From: Acidobacteriota bacterium
GTDB lineage: Bacteria; Acidobacteriota; Blastocatellia; RBC074
Length of the DNA stretch: 39,568 nt
Assembly (NCBI GenBank): GCA_016789605.1
Contig: JAEUQO010000338.1
Span: 1-39,568, forward strand
Direction of reading: 5' to 3'
Numbering within the stretch: position 1 is the stretch's first letter; every line of letters starts with the position of its first letter. Of this stretch, positions 25,683 to 33,861 are shown one piece after another. The notes beneath the pieces are model-generated. The model worked only from the letters and a program-made list of their open reading frames with translations, had not been told where the DNA came from and ran no database searches. The position numbers and the translations under genes were made by a program.

Positions 25683-26627
25683 ATGATGAAAAACATAAAA
25701 CTTTTAGTGAGTTTGGCGGTCAGCGGGCTTTGTCTTCAAGTTGCTTTTGCTCAGAATCCAAGTAACGGCAATAGAAGGTTGAATGTTCAATACGATGCTC
25801 AAACATTTAACCTTGTCAACGCAAATCGTTCGCTAAACATCAAGGTTGATAAACAAGACAGGGCTGACGTTTTGGCAATTAAACTTGCCTCAAATAGTGA
25901 GCCGGTTAAGGTGATGGGTTGGGCGCTCAACTATAGTAAGTCAAGAGGGGCTGGTGGTGATGCTATGAACTTCAAAGGGCTTGAGAGTGTTGATAGTCTT
26001 TCTTCGTCGAGTTTTGCTTTCAATGGCGCAGAATTAATTATCAATACCACAAGGCAAAACCCACATACCAGAATCGTACTGCATGTAAGTTTGCCTTCAG
26101 ATTTAAGCGTGAGCCTGCAAATCAACGATAAACTGGTTAGTGTTGGGCCATTGACAAAAGGGATATTAATAAAAGGGGGCAAAATAATTGACTCTGCCCA
26201 AGGGACAGATCCCAAAATGACCTTGATGGAAGCCCTGATGACACCTCTAGACGGTGTGATGACGAAGAACGTTGAAGAAAGCATTGTGCCCCCACCGCCT
26301 TCGCGCCCAGATTTACCTTGGCAAGTCAGTTGGAGCAAGCTTGAGAAGCTAGCAATCGGTTCTCATCAGGATATCTATAGTGGAGGGGAAACAAGCGGTT
26401 GTGTAAATTGCCGATTCGCAGTATTGCAAATAGTTGTTGGTAATAATGGTTTAGTGATCGAAGGTCAGAAATTAACTGGAGGTAATGAGATAGGTGAAGC
26501 GGCTTTACAATCTTTGAGGCAATGGCAATTTAGACCTTTTCTTGTTGATAATCAGCCTGTAAAGGTTAAAGCTATAGTTACTGTCAAAGTCGTAAATGGT
26601 CGTCTCGTCTATGGCAACAAGCCTTAA
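25683..26627 (+). CDS. Exported protein with TonB-like C-terminal domain
   Basis: 314 residues from ATG 25683, with GGAGG 7 nt upstream. A signal peptide ends near VAFAQ (about 24). The middle (about 30-200) is a beta-rich domain I do not recognise. A Pro-rich link (VPPPPSRPDLPW, about 200-211) leads to a C-terminal domain (about 225-310) with GEAALQSLRQWQFRPFLVD and VKAIVTVKV, the helix-strand pattern of TonB C-terminal domains. A CVNC pair sits at its start. There is no N-terminal anchor with ExbD contacts, so energy transduction is unlikely; many Acidobacteria have secreted proteins with this domain. The gene is AT-rich, has a good terminator, and an attC site lies 83 bp after its stop in the orientation expected if it is an integron cassette. 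Confidence 0.8.
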   Translation: MMKNIKLLVSLAVSGLCLQVAFAQNPSNGNRRLNVQYDAQTFNLVNANRSLNIKVDKQDRADVLAIKLASNSEPVKVMGWALNYSKSRGAGGDAMNFKGLESVDSLSSSSFAFNGAELIINTTRQNPHTRIVLHVSLPSDLSVSLQINDKLVSVGPLTKGILIKGGKIIDSAQGTDPKMTLMEALMTPLDGVMTKNVEESIVPPPPSRPDLPWQVSWSKLEKLAIGSHQDIYSGGETSGCVNCRFAVLQIVVGNNGLVIEGQKLTGGNEIGEAALQSLRQWQFRPFLVDNQPVKVKAIVTVKVVNGRLVYGNKP

Positions 26628-26658
26628 AGACTAACTACACAAAAAAATAAAGACACTT

Positions 26659-26700
26659 AAAAGCGTGACCTATGATGTGATTTATAGGGGCACGCTTTTC
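26659..26700 (+). terminator. Terminator of the TonB-C-like gene
   Basis: AAAAGCGTG pairs with CACGCTTTT (26659-26667 and 26691-26699), extended by CCTAT/ATAGG inside. It ends in a T-run. Confidence 0.85.
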
Positions 26701-26710
26701 CCCATTTTTG

Positions 26711-26801
26711 GCCTAACATCGGTTCAACCGGAGCCGCGCCAACGAATGCTTCGCTTACTCCCATTGCTTCAGGCGCGGCCCGGTTAACATGGCCGTTAGG
26801 C
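26711..26801 (+). other. attC: Integron attC recombination site
   Basis: 91 bp. R'' GCCTAAC (26711-26717) is the exact complement of R' GTTAGGC (26795-26801). Inside, 26722-26740 pairs with 26772-26788 over 17 bp with exactly two extra bases in the left arm, C26725 and A26732. On the folded bottom strand these are the extrahelical G and T that integrases read. The unpaired central spacers are 4 and 6 nt and the variable terminal loop is 31 nt. The two extra bases lie in L'', so the cassette gene should be upstream on the plus strand, where the TonB-C-like gene is. No integrase gene is in the window. Confidence 0.88.
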
Positions 26802-26812
26802 TTTGTAGAAGT

Positions 26813-26850
26813 AAAAAGCTGCGTCCTTGTTGAAGATGGCGCGGCTTTTA
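26813..26850 (-). terminator. Terminator of the M1 aminopeptidase gene
   Basis: On the minus strand AAAAGCCGCG (overlapping the stop codon) pairs imperfectly with CGCAGCTTTTT, ending in a T-run. Confidence 0.55.
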
Positions 26851-29535
26851 TTTTGTCGCGTGGGTGCGGATGCGGACGGTGCGTTCCAGTTCGTCGGTGA
26901 CTTCCAGCACTTTTAATTCCAGGTCGCGGTCGAGGGGCGTGCTGGTCAAAAAACTGCGCACGTCGGTGAGCGATTCCCGGCTCTGTTGGCCGCCGATGAA
27001 GGCATTCAGCCAGGCCAGAACAAAGAAAATCTTGCGTTCGCGTTTGACTTGCGGCAGGGCGGCCAGCGCCGGTTTCAGATACGGCAAAGTCAGTGTCGCC
27101 TGGTTCAAGGAATTGAACGCGCTCAAACTGCCTTCGACCCAGTCTTCGGGCACAGTCTTGTTTTTCAGGTAATCCTCAAAATAGCGGCGTTTGGTGTCGG
27201 CGTCGGCACGGGCGGCAGCAGCGATATAGGCCTGTTTGCGTCCGTCGTCGCTGGCGTCGCGTTGGCGTTCGGCGGCAAAGAGCGCGTCGGCGTCGGCGTC
27301 GCCGCTGGCCAGCAAGACGCGCACGATCTGCCAACGGTCGAGCGGTTTCAGCTCTACGCCGGGAACCGTCAGTTTGCCCGCGAGCAAGGCTTTTAGTTGT
27401 CCACGCGCGGTTTCGGTTGTGGCCACGGCGCGAAAGGCGCGCAAGTACGTGATGCGCAGCCCCAGCGTTTCGGCAGTCGTCATCTGCTTGAAACAAAGCG
27501 TTTCGAGTTGCGGCGCGCTGGTTTGCTGCTCCGCCGCCGACAAATAGCGCTGAAAGGCGCGCGTGCTGCGGTCGAGCAAACTTTGCGTCAGCTCTTCATC
27601 CCGTTCGTTGGGCAAAGCTTGCAAGGTCAACGCCAGATAGTCAGTCGGTTTCAATTCGGCTTCGCGCACGGCATCCCACAACGCGCCCCACAACATCGTG
27701 CGGTGAAATGAATCTTTGATCGTGTTGATGCGCGTTTGCACGGCGGCGCGGCTGCGCGCGTCGAGCAGAAACCGTCCGTACGCGTAATCTCCGTCGTTGG
27801 CAAACACATACGTCGGGCAGGTTTTGCCGACGGCGGCGGGAATGGCCGTTTGCGCCCCGGCAAAGCTGACTGGCAAGCGCAACGGCGGTTTGTCGTCATA
27901 TGCCAGCAGCAATTGTGTTTTGATCGGCCACAATCCGTTTTCGCCCAACACGTCGCGTTGCGACAATTCCAGGTGGGCGATTTCTCCCTGTGCATTGCAC
28001 TGTAAAGAGACTCCGATTTGCGGCATGCCGCGCCGTTTGACCCAGGCGTCGGCCCAGGCGGTCAGTTTTTGCCCCGAAGACCGTTCAAAGGCGCGAATCA
28101 AATCGCTCCATTCGGCGTTGGCGTATTTGTGTTCGCGCAAAAACAACTGCACGCCCGCGCGAAAGTGGTCTTCGCCCAACACGAACGTCAGCGCGCGCAA
28201 CAGGCTGGGCGCTTTTTGGTAAACAATCGCGCCATAAGCCGATTTGGCGTCTTTGAGATTGCGCACTTCCTGGTAAATGGGCGTGGTGCCTTTGGTGGCG
28301 TCAATGCCATAGGCCAACGGTTTGTGCGCCTGATAAAAGCGCTTCCACATTTCGTTGGGATCATCGAGCGCCGCCAGTGTGTGTCCGGCCATGAAATTGG
28401 CGAAGCCCTCTTTTAACCACAAATCGTCAAACCAGCGCATCGTCACCAGATCGCCAAACCATTGGTGCGCCAGTTCGTGCAAGACCAGCGAAGCCCGTCC
28501 CAGTTTGTCATTTTTGGTTGGCGTGCTGCGAAAGAGGATCGCGTCTTCGCGCAAAAACGTCGCGCCCGCGTGTTCCATCCCGCCGTAGGCAAAGCCTGGA
28601 ATTAAGACCTGATCGTATTTGGAAAACGGAAACGGCTGGGCAAAAAACGAGACCATGTGCCGCAAACCTTCGTGCGTCAGACGCGCGACTTCGGGCCATT
28701 CTTCCTGTGCGCGCGCCAGCTTTGATTGGCGCACAAACAGTCGCGTTGGCGTTTTTTCTGTGTGTGGCAATTGAGGAACCGCCAATTCACGAAACGGTCC
28801 GGCGGCAAAGGCAAACAGATAGGTGCTGATCGGTTGGGTTTCGCCAAATTGCGTGCGGCGAAGCTTGTTTGCCTCTGCCCCCTGCAAATCAACCGCAGCA
28901 GCTTCGGTGTTTGAAATGGCAACCCACGATGCAGGCGTGGTCAGCGCCAGGGTAAAACGCGCTTTCAAATCCGGCTGGTCAAAACACGGAAAGGCCAGGC
29001 TGGCATCCATCGGCACAAACAAGGTGTAGATGTATTCGCTGCCGTCGTCCTGGTCTTTGTACCGAATCACCGGACGCCCCGCCGCAGCAACGGCGGCGTC
29101 GAATGCCAGGCTGATCGTGTTTTCGCCGACGTTGAACAGCGACGACGGCAAGACGATGTGCCCTTTGAGCTGGCGCACCGTCAGCGCGGGCGTTCCGTTG
29201 ACGGAGACGTTGCGGATCGCGCCTTCGCGCAGATTGCCGGTGTCGTCCAGATCACGAAAATCGAGCACGACCGGCGCGCTCAGATCGGCCAGTTTCAGCG
29301 TGATTTGTGCGCTGCCGTCGAAACGCGCTGCGCCGGGTTTGAGTTCCAGCGCAAGCCGATAGCGCACCTCGGAAATACGCGCGGCGCGGTGGCGCGCCAG
29401 TTCACGCGAAACGCCTTCGGTAAGCAATTCATCGTTATTCATCACAGGGTTTAGGTGCATAGCGGCATTAACAAAAGGCAAAGACAACACAGCCACAAAA
29501 AGCGCGGAAACGACGAACCAGAATCGAGTGTTCAT
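26848..29535 (-). CDS. M1-family zinc aminopeptidase, exported
   Basis: 895 residues from ATG 29535. A signal peptide (about 1-24) sends it to the periplasm. The beta-saddle domain (about 45-240) precedes the thermolysin-like catalytic domain with HELAHQWFGD (H353, E354, H357) and E376 in WLKEGFANF, the complete zinc site with the usual 18-residue spacing. The exopeptidase loop, normally GAMEN or GGMEN, reads GGMEHAG here. The C-terminal 350 residues are the all-helical ERAP1_C-like domain. It removes N-terminal residues from peptides. No ribosome binding site is clear, but the start is fixed by the signal peptide. It could be co-transcribed with the M23 gene, though upstream order and a 189-bp gap argue for a separate promoter. 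Confidence 0.92.
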   Translation of the reverse strand: MNTRFWFVVSALFVAVLSLPFVNAAMHLNPVMNNDELLTEGVSRELARHRAARISEVRYRLALELKPGAARFDGSAQITLKLADLSAPVVLDFRDLDDTGNLREGAIRNVSVNGTPALTVRQLKGHIVLPSSLFNVGENTISLAFDAAVAAAGRPVIRYKDQDDGSEYIYTLFVPMDASLAFPCFDQPDLKARFTLALTTPASWVAISNTEAAAVDLQGAEANKLRRTQFGETQPISTYLFAFAAGPFRELAVPQLPHTEKTPTRLFVRQSKLARAQEEWPEVARLTHEGLRHMVSFFAQPFPFSKYDQVLIPGFAYGGMEHAGATFLREDAILFRSTPTKNDKLGRASLVLHELAHQWFGDLVTMRWFDDLWLKEGFANFMAGHTLAALDDPNEMWKRFYQAHKPLAYGIDATKGTTPIYQEVRNLKDAKSAYGAIVYQKAPSLLRALTFVLGEDHFRAGVQLFLREHKYANAEWSDLIRAFERSSGQKLTAWADAWVKRRGMPQIGVSLQCNAQGEIAHLELSQRDVLGENGLWPIKTQLLLAYDDKPPLRLPVSFAGAQTAIPAAVGKTCPTYVFANDGDYAYGRFLLDARSRAAVQTRINTIKDSFHRTMLWGALWDAVREAELKPTDYLALTLQALPNERDEELTQSLLDRSTRAFQRYLSAAEQQTSAPQLETLCFKQMTTAETLGLRITYLRAFRAVATTETARGQLKALLAGKLTVPGVELKPLDRWQIVRVLLASGDADADALFAAERQRDASDDGRKQAYIAAAARADADTKRRYFEDYLKNKTVPEDWVEGSLSAFNSLNQATLTLPYLKPALAALPQVKRERKIFFVLAWLNAFIGGQQSRESLTDVRSFLTSTPLDRDLELKVLEVTDELERTVRIRTHATK

Positions 29536-29650
29536 AAAGTTTTTTGCGTGCAGTCGTGCATTGGCGGATCAGAAACGTCACCCAACAGGATTTGGGCGGG
29601 CAAAAAAATGGCGGGCAGAAAAAGACGCCCCATTTTTCTCTCAAACATTT

Positions 29651-29699
29651 TCCTGTCTCTCTTCTCTCTATCTATCTCTATCCATTTTCTATCTATCTT
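29651..29699. repeat. Low-complexity CTCTAT/CTATCT tract
   Basis: A pyrimidine-only run of short TCTC and TATC units between the NHL-M23 stop and the M1 aminopeptidase start. On the minus strand it lies about 120-160 nt upstream of the aminopeptidase gene. Confidence 0.7.
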
Positions 29700-29724
29700 C
29701 GCCCAGGCCTGTCTGTATTTGCGG

Positions 29725-31980
29725 CTACTTTGCAGCAACGGTTAGCGGTACGTCTTGTTGCGCTTGGTTGCCGAAAAAGTCTGCGGCAAAAACGCGCAAG
29801 GTGTATTGCCCCGGCGGCAGCGTTGTCGTATCGCAAAATGATGCGCGCGCTTGGCCGCCGCGCACGACGTTCGTCACCAGATAGGCAAACACTGTCACGC
29901 CTTGATAACCGGATTGGCTGCCTTCGGCATAGGTCAATACGGTTGCGCTCCAATCCGCAGGCAATCGGTCAAACACAAACTGATCGCGTCCGTCACGCAC
30001 GATTGCGCCGTTGGCAGCAAGCAATTGATACCCCAACCGATACAGCCCCAAACGCCGATGGCGCGCATTGCCGTCGGCTTGATCATACGCGCGCACGGCA
30101 ACGCGCAATTTGCCGCTGACGGCGATGGGCAGCGAGGCGTTGGCCGGTGGTTTTGGGGCCGGTGGCGCGGCTTTCGCTCTTTTCGCCGATCTGGCCGGTT
30201 TCGCAGCCTTGGCGGGTTGCGCGGTGCTGAATGCGGCTTCGCCACGATCGCTAAAAAGCGAAACAGATTCAATCACCGGCGGCACGGTGTCTGTCAGTCC
30301 GGGCAACCGCAATGCCGACAGCGCATTGAATTCGTAAGCAGACGCGCCCGCAATCAAATGCACGTGATTCATGCGGTTCAAGGTGCCGATGGGCGCGCCC
30401 GCTTGAAAGACCGTCCCGCGCCGCAACCGCACGGCGGTGACGCGGCCTTCGTTGTCGCGCTGAAAGGTGAAGGCGCCAGGCGGAAAACCGGGCAGCGGGT
30501 TGTCGTTTTGATCGCGCCCCAGCCGCAAATGAATGTAACCAAACAGCGGCAACCGCACTCGTTCGCGGCCAGTGCCGGGGCTTTCAATCGCCAGCGGACG
30601 CGTCACGGTTTCGGTCAACATGGCCAGAACTTGTTCGCCGTATGCGCCCGGAATGTCCAATCCGTTGTGAAACCAGGCATCGTGATCAGGCAACCGTTCA
30701 CCGCGTATTTCGCCGAATGTGCCTGCGATTTCGCGGCGGTTTTGCACGGGCGCAAACGGCCAGCGTTCGTCGAGCAAGGCGCGCAATTGTGCAGGCTGAA
30801 CGATGGCGCGCGTCGCATCAGCCTGAAATCCCAGCGCGGCCTTGGCCGGAACCAGCGCGCGCACCAATCCATTGCCGCTATCGGCGACGGCCAAAGCTCC
30901 GTCGGGCAACCACGCCAATCCGACAGGACGATTCAACCGCGCGTTGGCCAGTTCACCATCCACCAATCCGTAAGGGAATCCGCCCGCCAGCGTCGTCACC
31001 GCCGAAACTTTGTCAGCCGTCTCGCTCAGCGTCACCAACCGCACGCTGGAACCGCCCGCATCGGCGACGAAAAACGAATGTTTGTCGCGTATGGCGATGG
31101 CCATCGGTTCGCTGAAGGCCGCCTCGAGCGGCGCGCCGTCGCGTTCGTCGGGTTCGCCCGTCCCGGCAACGGTTGTGACAGCGCCGTCTTTGGTCACGCG
31201 GCGAATGCGATGATTGCCCGTGTCGGCAACCAGCAACGAACCATCCGGCGCAACGGCAACCCCGCACGGCGTATCGAACCTGGCTTGTGCGCCGACGCCA
31301 TCGGCAAAGCCTTGCCCTCCGCCCGCCAGCAATTTCAACCGCTGAAACGATTCCCACAACAAAATGCGGTCGTTGTATGTGTCAGCAATGAATACGTCAG
31401 AACCGCTGACCGCCAATCCCACTGGCCCGTTGAAACTGGCGCGCTGCGGGTCGTCTTCGGCCAGGCCGCTTTCGTTTGCTTTTCCGGCCACGGAAAGAAT
31501 CGTTTTTCGCTCTGGATCGAAGCGCAAAATCGTGTGCGCGCCAGTGTTGGCAATCAGCAGCTTTCCGTCGTCATCCAGCGCCAACGCCGAGGGCGTCGCC
31601 AGATTTTCAGCAATGAGTTCGAATTGCGGTTGTTTGCCTGTGACATAGCTTCCCGCCACGAGACGATAAACGCGACCGGTCGTGCTTTCGCTGACATAGA
31701 GATTTCCATCGTCGTCTGCCGCCAGCCCAAATGGTTCGTGCTGGGCGCGCACGGGCGTTTCGTGTTGCGCGGTGCCCGCCAGCGTCACAACCGCAACAAA
31801 CGGTTTGGGCGGACGTTGCCGCCACCAAAGCCAGCCAAGCAACGCCAGCACAAACACAGTCGCGGCTGACAGCCAGCGCCAGCGGTGCGCGCGCCAGTGG
31901 TGAAACACAAATAAATTGGCTGGCGATTGTCTGGGAGAAGGCGTCCTGCGTGGATTCATGCGCCGGGCAGTGTAGCGCAT
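29725..31980 (-). CDS. Membrane-anchored NHL propeller fused to M23 peptidase domain
   Basis: 751 residues from ATG 31980 (ATG 31959 is equally possible). After a basic N-terminus one membrane segment (about 36-52, WLSAATVFVLALLGWLWW) anchors it. NHL blades fill about 65-390: GNLYVSESTTGRVYRL, GKLLIANTGAHTILRF, SDVFIADTYNDRILLW, GSLLVADTGNHRIRRV. An M23 (LytM-type) domain follows: FHNGLDIPGAYGEQVLA with zinc ligands H438 and D442, FGYIHL, then VFQAGAPIGTLNRMNHVHL with H539 and H541. These are the complete HxxxD and HxH motifs, so it may cut peptidoglycan cross-links or another Gly-rich peptide. An Ala/Lys/Pro-rich linker and an Ig-like C-terminal region (about 640-751) complete it. A propeller in front of an M23 domain is unusual. 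Both candidate starts lie in the arms of an inverted repeat. Confidence 0.85.
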   Translation of the reverse strand: MRYTARRMNPRRTPSPRQSPANLFVFHHWRAHRWRWLSAATVFVLALLGWLWWRQRPPKPFVAVVTLAGTAQHETPVRAQHEPFGLAADDDGNLYVSESTTGRVYRLVAGSYVTGKQPQFELIAENLATPSALALDDDGKLLIANTGAHTILRFDPERKTILSVAGKANESGLAEDDPQRASFNGPVGLAVSGSDVFIADTYNDRILLWESFQRLKLLAGGGQGFADGVGAQARFDTPCGVAVAPDGSLLVADTGNHRIRRVTKDGAVTTVAGTGEPDERDGAPLEAAFSEPMAIAIRDKHSFFVADAGGSSVRLVTLSETADKVSAVTTLAGGFPYGLVDGELANARLNRPVGLAWLPDGALAVADSGNGLVRALVPAKAALGFQADATRAIVQPAQLRALLDERWPFAPVQNRREIAGTFGEIRGERLPDHDAWFHNGLDIPGAYGEQVLAMLTETVTRPLAIESPGTGRERVRLPLFGYIHLRLGRDQNDNPLPGFPPGAFTFQRDNEGRVTAVRLRRGTVFQAGAPIGTLNRMNHVHLIAGASAYEFNALSALRLPGLTDTVPPVIESVSLFSDRGEAAFSTAQPAKAAKPARSAKRAKAAPPAPKPPANASLPIAVSGKLRVAVRAYDQADGNARHRRLGLYRLGYQLLAANGAIVRDGRDQFVFDRLPADWSATVLTYAEGSQSGYQGVTVFAYLVTNVVRGGQARASFCDTTTLPPGQYTLRVFAADFFGNQAQQDVPLTVAAK

Positions 31981-31989
31981 GAATCCACG
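31949..31989. promoter_or_regulatory. Perfect 15-bp inverted repeat over the NHL-M23 start codons
   Basis: CGTGGATTCATGCGC (31949-31963) and its exact reverse complement (31975-31989) are separated by 11 nt. On the minus strand each arm contains an ATG that can start the NHL-M23 protein. It could be an operator for a dimeric regulator or an mRNA hairpin that hides the start. Confidence 0.7.
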
Positions 31990-32025
31990 AAACAGACAGC
32001 GATTGCGCACGCCTGAGCCGTTGCG

Positions 32026-32466
32026 TTGATTGTGCGTCAGCAAGGCTCTAAACTCTGCATCGTGCAAATTGCCAACCACGCACAATTGACGCCAGCACAA
32101 CTGGCAACCCTGCAACAAGAAATGCCGCCGTTTGGCACGCTCCACGAGTTTGTGTTGTGGGGCCAGCGCCAACATCCGCCGGTTTTTCTGGGGGAAACGA
32201 TTGCCCAGGACGAGTATACGCATGACGTGCTGGCACGCTGGCGTGATGGATTGTGGTTGGTTTTTGGCGCAACCTGACTGGGCGAAATCACCGCAGTTGC
32301 CGTGTGGAATCATCCCCCCAGCGCAGACGAATTGCTGACCGAACGCCATCGTTCTGGTTGGCAACCGACGCCAAGCCCCTTGCGCGATGGCGCGCGCGTG
32401 CTCGGTCACGCGGCGTGCCTGTTACGTGGAAGCGACACGGACCAGCCTGTGGCGGGCCGTGTCTGA
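32026..32466 (+). pseudogene. ORF of unknown function broken by one in-frame TGA
   Basis: A frame from TTG 32026 (or GTG 32032) encodes 83 residues ending WRDGLWLVFGAT, then TGA (32275-32277). The same frame continues with LGEITAVAVWNHPPSADEL and ends at TGA 32464-32466. Both halves look like real protein, with conserved-type aromatic and charged patterns, and codon use matches the neighbours. The simplest reading is a nonsense mutation in a 146-residue protein or a sequence error; TGA is a normal stop elsewhere in the window. I see no convincing hairpin after the TGA that would support selenocysteine. No ribosome binding site is clear. The family is unrecognised. Confidence 0.5.
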
Positions 32467-32480
32467 ACAAACAACACACA

Positions 32481-32500
32481 CGTATGCCGCACGGCATACG
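32481..32500. promoter_or_regulatory. 20-bp palindrome upstream of the small 83-residue protein gene
   Basis: CGTATGCCG and CGGCATACG flank CA, a perfect 9-bp dyad 30 bp before the next start codon and 14 bp after the previous stop. It could be an operator or a short hairpin. Confidence 0.55.
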
Positions 32501-32530
32501 CAGCAGCAATCGCAGAGGAATTTCAACATC

Positions 32531-32782
32531 ATGGCCAAAGGTTGGGAAAGCAAAGCAGTTGAAGAGCAACAAGAAGAAGCCGCGCGCACACAGGCCGCGC
32601 CCGAATCGTCAGCGCCGAGCGCCGATGACGCCGAGCGCCGCCAACGCCGCGAATCGTTGCAATTGACGCGCAGCCATTTGCTGACGCAATTGAAAAATTC
32701 GCAGATGGTTTCGCATCGGCAGATGCTCCATCAATCGTTGCGCGCGCTGGAAGAAGAACTGGCGGGCCTGACAGACAAATAA
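32531..32782 (+). CDS. Small charged helical protein, unknown function
   Basis: 83 residues from ATG 32531, preceded by AGAGGAA. It is strongly charged: MAKGWESKAVEEQQEEAA, an Ala/Pro/Ser linker, then RRQRRESLQLTRSHLLTQL and HRQMLHQSLRALEEELAGL. The second half should form a helical hairpin or coiled coil. No signal peptide or cysteine is present, so it is cytoplasmic. I do not recognise the family. It lies 24 bp upstream of the YihY-family gene and probably shares its transcript. Confidence 0.75.
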   Translation: MAKGWESKAVEEQQEEAARTQAAPESSAPSADDAERRQRRESLQLTRSHLLTQLKNSQMVSHRQMLHQSLRALEEELAGLTDK

Positions 32783-32806
32783 CCTTAACCGCTGACGACC
32801 GAATTT

Positions 32807-33784
32807 ATGACCGAAATGCACCCCGCTGGTACAACTCCGCTCAATCCCCAGGCCACCACGCCTTTGCCGCCGCCCGCCAACAAACGCGGGCTGAAGTTTT
32901 ATGTGCAAGGCAGTTGGGAATTTTTCAAAAAGATGTGGCCGGCGATTTATGACCTGACGACGACTGAAACCTATGTCAACGCGTCGGCCATCGCCTTCAA
33001 CGTCATGCTTTCGCTGTTTTCCTTTATCGTGCTGGTCGGCGTGTTCCTGCTCAAAGTCCTGCATTGGCCGCGCGCTTACGAAGCGTTGTATTACCTGTTG
33101 CGTTCGTTGGTGCCGATCGAATCGGGGCTGATTTTTAACAGCCTGGACCGCGTCACGCAGGGACCGAGCAGCAAAGCGACGCTGCTCTCTTTCGGGCTGA
33201 TGATTTTTTCGGCGTCGGGTATTTTTCAACCGATTGAAGCGGCGCTGAACCGCGCCTGGGGATTCAAGGAACGGCCGGTTGTCCGCCAATATCTCATTTA
33301 TTTGATTCTGGTGGTGATCTGCGCCGTGCTGATCTTGTTCCCGGTCGCGGTGGGAGGCGTTTTCAACTACCTGTTTGTCTCGTTTTTGGGTCAGCAATCC
33401 CACGCCGCCGACCTGTTCTTTCAGTTTTTGGGGCCGCTGATTTCCCTGCCCTGCATCGTCGCGCTCTTTTTCGTGGTTTATTACGTGGTGCCAAACGGCT
33501 CTGTCCAACCGGCGCAGGTCGTCTTTACCGCCGTGGCGACATCGGCCCTTTGGCTGCTGGCGACGTTCGGATTTTGGCTAGCGCTGCCGCTGCTCGATTT
33601 TCCCGGCAGTTACCAGCAACTCGCGCCGCTGATGGCGCTGGTGACCTGGGTGTTTATTTCTTCGTTCCTGTTGATTTTGGGCGCGAACCTGTCAGCGCGT
33701 CAGGTGTTGCCCACGGCCTGGACGGGCTTGCTGCCTTTCCGTCGCCGAAAAGTTGCCAGCGAACAAACCGCCGTGCAAAACTGA
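32807..33784 (+). CDS. yihY: YihY/BrkB-family integral membrane protein
   Basis: 325 residues from ATG 32807. A Pro-rich cytoplasmic start is followed by about six membrane segments (near 60-85, 120-145, 163-188, 210-235, 240-262 and 272-293). The family signature is clear: ASAIAFNVMLSLFSFIVLV in the first helix region, SASGIFQPIEAALNRAWGFKERP in the second, and LLILGANLSA at the end. YihY proteins have been called BrkB or RNase BN, but they are membrane proteins and the nuclease label is considered an error; the true function is unclear. It is the second gene of a plus-strand run leading into the VWFA genes. Confidence 0.9.
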   Translation: MTEMHPAGTTPLNPQATTPLPPPANKRGLKFYVQGSWEFFKKMWPAIYDLTTTETYVNASAIAFNVMLSLFSFIVLVGVFLLKVLHWPRAYEALYYLLRSLVPIESGLIFNSLDRVTQGPSSKATLLSFGLMIFSASGIFQPIEAALNRAWGFKERPVVRQYLIYLILVVICAVLILFPVAVGGVFNYLFVSFLGQQSHAADLFFQFLGPLISLPCIVALFFVVYYVVPNGSVQPAQVVFTAVATSALWLLATFGFWLALPLLDFPGSYQQLAPLMALVTWVFISSFLLILGANLSARQVLPTAWTGLLPFRRRKVASEQTAVQN

Positions 33785-33861
33785 ACGCGGCAAACGTTCA
33801 GACGATTGTTTTGCCGGGCATTCCCCTTTTGCCTCGCAACCTGCATTTGAAGGAGGCAATG

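Noticed and set aside
24464..26801. Group II intron of the class that targets attC sites
   Set aside because: The intron relic has an HNH domain, which that class lacks, and it lies 1.9 kb from the attC site.
29851..31869. Very long plus-strand open frame (672 codons)
   Set aside because: It lies entirely antisense to the NHL-M23 gene, is rich in Arg, Gln and His as mirror frames are, and has no domain or ribosome binding site.
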